Source of the DNA: Actinobacteria bacterium Ga0077560
GTDB lineage: Bacteria > Actinomycetota > Thermoleophilia > Miltoncostaeales > Miltoncostaeaceae
DNA length: 33,523 nt
Reading direction: 5' to 3'
Assembly (NCBI GenBank): GCA_001464275.1
Contig: LNFL01000185.1
Span: 1-33,523, forward strand
Below, piece by piece: positions 29,891 through 33,523 of the stretch. The notes beneath the pieces are model-generated. The model was given only the letters and a program-made list of their open reading frames with translations, was not told the DNA's origin and searched no databases. Each line of letters starts with the position of its first letter. Position 1 is the first letter of the stretch. The position numbers were made by a program, and so were the translations under genes.

Positions 29891-31470
29891 CGGAAGAACC
29901 CGCCGAGCACGGAGCCATAGAGGGGATCGGTCGGCGTGATCCGCGCCATTTCCCTCCCCGCGCCATCCACAGCGACAACCGCCCTGAGACGGCCTGACCG
30001 GAACGGGATCGCGGCGATGTAGAAGCCGTTGGCGATCCGGGCGTCGGTGCGCAAACCATCGACTGAGATCACGGTTACCCGCCGCACACCATCGGCAGCG
30101 CGGCCGAACAGGACTCGCGTCTTGCGGGGGTGCTCCCAGTCACCCCCGCAAACGGTGATCACGGGGCGAGCCGGCTCGACGTCGCACTGCCCCAGGCCCG
30201 CAGAGTGCCGGGACACCGCTCCGGCGGCCTCCCAGCCATCGATCGTCTGCGCGCTCCAGACCCACCAGATGCCCTGAGGAGATGTGACCGACACCATCCG
30301 ACGGAACGTCTCCGGGCGGAGGCGGGCGACCCCATCGCGTGGGTCCTGGCCGATCGAGGACAGCAGCTGGGGCAACGCTGTGCGACGCCCGAGCCGTACC
30401 GGCTCGGGACCGACGGGCGCCGCGAGCTCGACAACGTTCAGGGCCGCCCCCTGACCACCCGCATTCCGGTACCCGATGGACCGCGCGTCCACTGAGGGCA
30501 TCGGTATCTCCGCCTCACCCGTCCGCGGATCCCATCGCGTCACCGGATGACGGCCGCCAATGAGAGGGCCCTTCAGAACCGGCGGCCCCTCCGAGCGTGA
30601 GACGGCATCCCCGAACGCTGGGCGCTCCTCCGCTGCCACGCGGAGAACGAGCCCCGTCCGGGTCGTTCGCACCGCGGTGATCGCCCCGGGAGACAGCAGA
30701 CTGGTCCGGTAGGCCCGGTAGACGATGCGCCCCCCATCCCCGGAACGATCGATGAGGACGGACGCGCGAACGGCCATGACGCGGCCCGAGCGGCCGAATC
30801 GCGTCATCCTCGCCGACGCGGACTCTGCCTCGGTCCGGCTGGCATACGGCCCGGCGACGATGTCGTCCTCCGGCCCCGGCGCGCGCAGTACCGCGTAGAA
30901 GACCGCCACATCCCCTGGTGTCGCGCGAACCCCCTCCGCCCCCAGAACACGTGCCGCATCGGCCGACGACGCCGAGCCGGGAGCGCGTTCGTCAACGATC
31001 CAGAGACCCGGGACGGCCGGCACCCAGTTCCGCACCCACCCCGGGTCCTGCGTTCGCGGCACGAACACACTCAGCCCCGTCCCCGACCGCTCGGTCCGGA
31101 AGCCGGCGATGCCCTGGATGCGGGCGCGCTCTGTGAGGACCTGCTCCATTCGCTCGGCGGCCTGCTCGTCGGTCTGCCCCTCACGCGTGGAGGTGACGCG
31201 CACCAGGGCCTCCACGCCGGTCACGCCGGTCGGCGCGGCGCTGGGCGGCGCGTCACCCGACCGCACCACCATCACGCCCAGCACCGCCGCGATGGCGACG
31301 CCGCCGGCCAGGCCCGGTGCCCAGCGCAGGGCTCGCACCAACGGACGGCGCGGCGCGGGCTGCGGTGCTCCTGCGGTGCGGCGCACCACGTCGTCCCAGT
31401 CCGCGCCCTCGGTGGCGCGAGGACGGGTGCGCTCAAGCGCCTCGGCGACGGCGGGGTCGCGATCGGTCAT
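29887..31470 (-). CDS. Large membrane-anchored probable anti-sigma factor with a SecD-head-like domain
   Basis: The 527-residue protein has a cytoplasmic N-terminus of about 48 residues (Arg/Pro-rich), one membrane segment (APGLAGGVAIAAVLGVMVV) and a long exported part. Residues about 85-165 resemble the P1 head of the protein-export factor SecD (EQAAERMEQVLTERARIQGI, FRTERSGTGLSVFVPRTQD, VPGLWIVDE), followed by a long beta-rich region of unknown type. The gene overlaps the sigma factor upstream (ATGA), so the product very likely controls that sigma factor. No zinc-binding anti-sigma motif is visible in the short cytoplasmic part. The C-terminal stop shares CTAG with the small peptide frame on the other strand. 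Confidence 0.72.
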   Translation of the reverse strand: MTDRDPAVAEALERTRPRATEGADWDDVVRRTAGAPQPAPRRPLVRALRWAPGLAGGVAIAAVLGVMVVRSGDAPPSAAPTGVTGVEALVRVTSTREGQTDEQAAERMEQVLTERARIQGIAGFRTERSGTGLSVFVPRTQDPGWVRNWVPAVPGLWIVDERAPGSASSADAARVLGAEGVRATPGDVAVFYAVLRAPGPEDDIVAGPYASRTEAESASARMTRFGRSGRVMAVRASVLIDRSGDGGRIVYRAYRTSLLSPGAITAVRTTRTGLVLRVAAEERPAFGDAVSRSEGPPVLKGPLIGGRHPVTRWDPRTGEAEIPMPSVDARSIGYRNAGGQGAALNVVELAAPVGPEPVRLGRRTALPQLLSSIGQDPRDGVARLRPETFRRMVSVTSPQGIWWVWSAQTIDGWEAAGAVSRHSAGLGQCDVEPARPVITVCGGDWEHPRKTRVLFGRAADGVRRVTVISVDGLRTDARIANGFYIAAIPFRSGRLRAVVAVDGAGREMARITPTDPLYGSVLGGFFR

Positions 31471-31991
31471 GACGACTCCTCCAGGGAACGTCGGACGGCG
31501 GCATGCGCGGCGTGCAGGGCGGCGCTGACGGTGCCGGTGCGCACGCCCATGGCGTGGGCGATTGCGGGGTAGTCCAGGTCGGCGTGGTACCGCAGGAACA
31601 GCGCCAGGCGCTGCCGTTCGGGCAGCGCGGCCACGGCGGCGGTCACGGCGGCGTCGCGGGGTGAGGTCTCGGCCGCCGGGCGCTCTGGGGGATCTCCCAG
31701 CGGGAAGCGCCGGTTGCGGCGCCCGCCGGCGCGGCGCTCCATGCGCGCCTGGTTCACCACGCTGCGCCACATCCACGCCTCGGTCGCGCCGGGATCGCGC
31801 GGTCCACCCGTGGTGAGCATGCGGGCGAAGGCCTCCTGCACCGCCTCCCGCCCGGACTCCGGGTCGCCGGTGATCCCCGTCGCCACGGCGACCATGCGCG
31901 GGAACGCGTCCCGGTAGGCGCGCTCCAGCCGTCGCTCGAACGTCTCGGGCGCGGCGTCGGGGGTGGTGGCGTCGGCGTCGATGGTGCGCAT
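31467..31991 (-). CDS. ECF-type RNA polymerase sigma factor
   Basis: The 174-residue protein has region 2 (LERAYRDAFPRMVAVATGIT, then GREAVQEAFARMLT and WMWRSVVNQARMERR) and region 4 (VAALPERQRLALFLRYHADL, then YPAIAHAMGVRTGTVSAALH and AHAAVRRSLEES). Region 4 keeps the helix-turn-helix but with SAALHAA in place of the usual KSRLxRA. The ATG at 31991 follows GAAGGGAAG closely. Its stop overlaps the ATG of the membrane partner, the same organisation as the sigma/partner pair at 17336-18750. Confidence 0.9.
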   Translation of the reverse strand: MRTIDADATTPDAAPETFERRLERAYRDAFPRMVAVATGITGDPESGREAVQEAFARMLTTGGPRDPGATEAWMWRSVVNQARMERRAGGRRNRRFPLGDPPERPAAETSPRDAAVTAAVAALPERQRLALFLRYHADLDYPAIAHAMGVRTGTVSAALHAAHAAVRRSLEESS

Positions 31992-32066
31992 CTTCCCTTC
32001 AGATGCCGTCGCACCGGTCACGTGTTGAGCCGTCCGCCGATCGCGGGGCCGCCCTCGCGGCGGCGC

Positions 32067-32079
32067 TACGCTCGAATTG
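32067..32079 (+). promoter_or_regulatory. Leaderless promoter of the P450 gene
   Basis: TACGCT (32067-32072) is 7 nt before the ATG at 32080, in the context GCGCTACGCT. The same hexamer and nearly the same spacing occur at the SHOCT operon. Confidence 0.5.
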
Positions 32080-33363
32080 ATGCCCTCCGCCCCCGCTCCC
32101 CCCGGACCGCGCATCAGGGACCTTCCCTGGCTGCTGCGCGCCCGCGCCCAGAACCCGCTCGCCCTGCTCACGCGGGCGCGGGAGCGGTACGGCGATGTGG
32201 TGCACATGTCGCTGGCGGGCCGCCACGCGGTGCTGGTGAGCCGGCCGGACCTGGCGGTGCGGCTGCTGGCGGGCAGCGCCGCCGACCTCGAGAAATGGCG
32301 GCTCGACGGCAACCGGCGCGTGCTGTTCGGCAACGGCCTGCTCACCAGCGACGGCGAGCTGTGGCGGCGGCCGGCGTTCGAACGCGACCGCATGGGCGGC
32401 TACGCCGAGGCCATCGTGCGGCACGCCGCCGCGCGCGCCGACGGCTGGCGGGACGGGACGGTCATCGACGCGAGCGCGGAGATGACCGCCATCACCACGC
32501 TCGTGGTGGGCGAGGTGATGTTCGGGCTCGACCTGGCGCCGGACATCGACCGCATCCGTCACGCCGTGGGCGCGGCCATGGAGTACTTCCAGCTCCTGCA
32601 GCCCCCGCTCGGCGGGATCCGCTCACGCCTGCCCACCCGCACCCGCCGCACGTTCCTGCGCGCCCGGGACGATCTGGACGCCGTGGTCGCGCGGGCCATC
32701 GCCACGCGCACCGCCGCGGGTGGCGGCGGCGACATGCTGGGAATGCTCCTGTCGGCGCGCGACGACGATGGGCGTCCCATCCCGGCCGACCTGATCCGCG
32801 ACGAGATGCTCACCATGCTCGGCGCCGGCCTGGAGACCACCGCGAGCGCCCTGGCGTTCGCGTGGTGGGAGGTCGCCCGGCACCCGGACGCGGCCGACCG
32901 GCTGGCCGCCGAGGCCGCGGCGTGGGACGGCACGCCGGACCCCGGGCCGCTGCCGTTCGCCCGGTCGGTGTTCGAGGAGACCCTGCGCCTGCACCCGCCC
33001 GCGTGGATCGTGAGCCGCGTGGTGGCCACCCCGGTGGAGATCGACGGGTGGACCGCGCCGGCGGGGACGATCCTGCTGGTCTCGCCGTACCTCATGCACC
33101 GCGACGCGGAGCGGTTCCCGGATCCGGAGCGGTTCGATCCCGACCGCCCGCTGCCCGCCGACGGGGTGTCCGGGTTCCTGCCGTTCGGCGCGGGCCCGCG
33201 CAAGTGCATCGGGACGCACCTGGCGCGGGCGGAGGGGCCCCTGGTGCTCGCCACCGTGGCGCGGGCGGTGCGCCTGCACGCCGCGGGCGCCCCGCCGCGC
33301 GAACGGCCGATGGTGACGCTGCGCCCCGACCACGGACCGATGATGCGCGTGCAGCGCCGCTGA
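32080..33363 (+). CDS. Cytochrome P450
   Basis: The 427-residue protein is a soluble bacterial P450: the I-helix oxygen-activation motif is AGLETTASALAF, the K-helix ExxR is in FEETLRLHPP, the PERF-like region is FPDPERFDPDR, and the heme-thiolate loop is FLPFGAGPRKCIG. The pattern is closest to CYP families with fatty-acid or terpenoid substrates. Helix C reads GELWRRPAFERDRM where relatives have about six extra residues (W-R-R-x-R-R-L-x-Q-P-A-F), so the WxxxR arginine that binds the heme propionate appears absent. The reading frame is intact. The ATG at 32080 fits a leaderless transcript. No ferredoxin or reductase is adjacent. Confidence 0.9.
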   Translation: MPSAPAPPGPRIRDLPWLLRARAQNPLALLTRARERYGDVVHMSLAGRHAVLVSRPDLAVRLLAGSAADLEKWRLDGNRRVLFGNGLLTSDGELWRRPAFERDRMGGYAEAIVRHAAARADGWRDGTVIDASAEMTAITTLVVGEVMFGLDLAPDIDRIRHAVGAAMEYFQLLQPPLGGIRSRLPTRTRRTFLRARDDLDAVVARAIATRTAAGGGGDMLGMLLSARDDDGRPIPADLIRDEMLTMLGAGLETTASALAFAWWEVARHPDAADRLAAEAAAWDGTPDPGPLPFARSVFEETLRLHPPAWIVSRVVATPVEIDGWTAPAGTILLVSPYLMHRDAERFPDPERFDPDRPLPADGVSGFLPFGAGPRKCIGTHLARAEGPLVLATVARAVRLHAAGAPPRERPMVTLRPDHGPMMRVQRR

Positions 33364-33416
33364 GCCTCCCCGCGACGGCATGGCCGGGTGTGGGATGCGC
33401 GGCGCGCGGACGGCGC

Positions 33417-33430
33417 TAGCCTCCGAGGTC
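33417..33430 (+). promoter_or_regulatory. Leaderless promoter of the ABC transporter gene
   Basis: TAGCCT (33417-33422) in the context GCGCTAGCCT lies 8 nt before the GTG at 33431, without a ribosome site. Confidence 0.45.
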
Positions 33431-33523
33431 GTGACCGCACCCGCCATCGCCGCCGAGGGCCTCACCAAGCGCTACGGCCAGGCGCGCGGCATCACCGGCG
33501 TCACGCTCCGCGTGGAGCGCGGC
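33431..33523 (+). CDS. ABC transporter ATP-binding protein (5' end only)
   Basis: The 31 visible codons read TAPAIAAEGLTKRYGQARGI followed by TGVTLRVERG, the standard first strands of an ABC ATPase ahead of the Walker A motif, which lies beyond the window. The GTG at 33431 follows a leaderless-type -10 element. The transported substrate cannot be told. Confidence 0.85.
   Translation, partial: MTAPAIAAEGLTKRYGQARGITGVTLRVERG

Noticed and set aside
1-33523. Search for tRNA/rRNA genes, CRISPR arrays, insertion sequences and phage genes
   Set aside because: No T-loop-like motif, regularly spaced repeats, transposase or integrase motifs were noticed by eye; a covariance-model scan was not possible.

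Overview
The window is a gene-dense, very GC-rich (by eye roughly 70% or more) bacterial chromosome segment. It has many GTG/TTG starts, ATGA/GTGA stop-start overlaps and leaderless-looking promoters. Those traits, an F420/FMN-type PPOX protein and a citrate synthase that resembles what I remember from Conexibacter-like bacteria suggest Actinomycetota, possibly Thermoleophilia. The class-level call is only an impression. I saw no tRNA, rRNA, CRISPR array, insertion sequence or phage gene.

Region 1 (1-17279) looks like one metabolic island. On the minus strand a tightly coupled operon runs from an FdrA/AllF-like protein (start 8363) through an MSMEG_0565-type glycosyltransferase, an OsmC-like protein, a ferritin-like helical protein, a methyltransferase, a fold-type I aminotransferase homologue, a group IV PLP decarboxylase and a cysteine-based FAD oxidoreductase that leaves the window. 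Upstream, also minus strand, lie a carbamate kinase and an XRE-cupin regulator. Divergent from the regulator is a plus-strand operon: an MSMEG_0572/Sll0783 'nitrogen starvation response' protein, an unrecognised protein, an amidohydrolase, an MSMEG_0568-type radical SAM enzyme and an MSMEG_0567-type GNAT. An AIR-synthase-like gene follows on the minus strand, then AllG-like (DUF1116) and AllH-like (DUF2877) genes on the plus strand. The island therefore combines the core of the Nit1C nitrilase cluster, without its nitrilase, with the three subunits of an oxamate-type transcarbamoylase and the carbamate kinase that would turn carbamoyl phosphate into ATP. I propose a nitrogen-scavenging pathway in which the Nit1C-like enzymes and the amidohydrolase make or process a carbamoyl/amide compound that AllFGH-like subunits cleave. 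This combination is the main candidate for an undescribed system.

Region 2 (17280-23917) holds an ECF sigma factor with a membrane partner, a five-gene minus-strand operon of small proteins (SHOCT, unknown, NTF2-like, hotdog thioesterase, PPOX), a small orphan gene, a MarR regulator with a ChaA-type cation/proton antiporter, and an XRE regulator with two paralogous membrane proteins. Region 3 (24041-25318) is citrate synthase with its own terminator. Region 4 (25595-29890) is a coupled operon of a PHP-glycosyltransferase fusion, a second GT4 enzyme, a DUF2334 deacetylase and a possible 21-residue membrane peptide, probably for envelope glycolipid or polysaccharide synthesis. Region 5 (29887-33523) has a second ECF sigma factor with a large SecD-head-like membrane partner, a cytochrome P450 and the start of an ABC transporter ATPase.

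Two genes look locally damaged or unusual: the FAD oxidoreductase has lost its N-terminal nucleotide-binding loop together with the reading frame, and the P450 lacks about six residues of helix C. The aminotransferase homologue has histidine where the PLP lysine should be. All family names are from pattern recognition of the translated sequence, not from searches.
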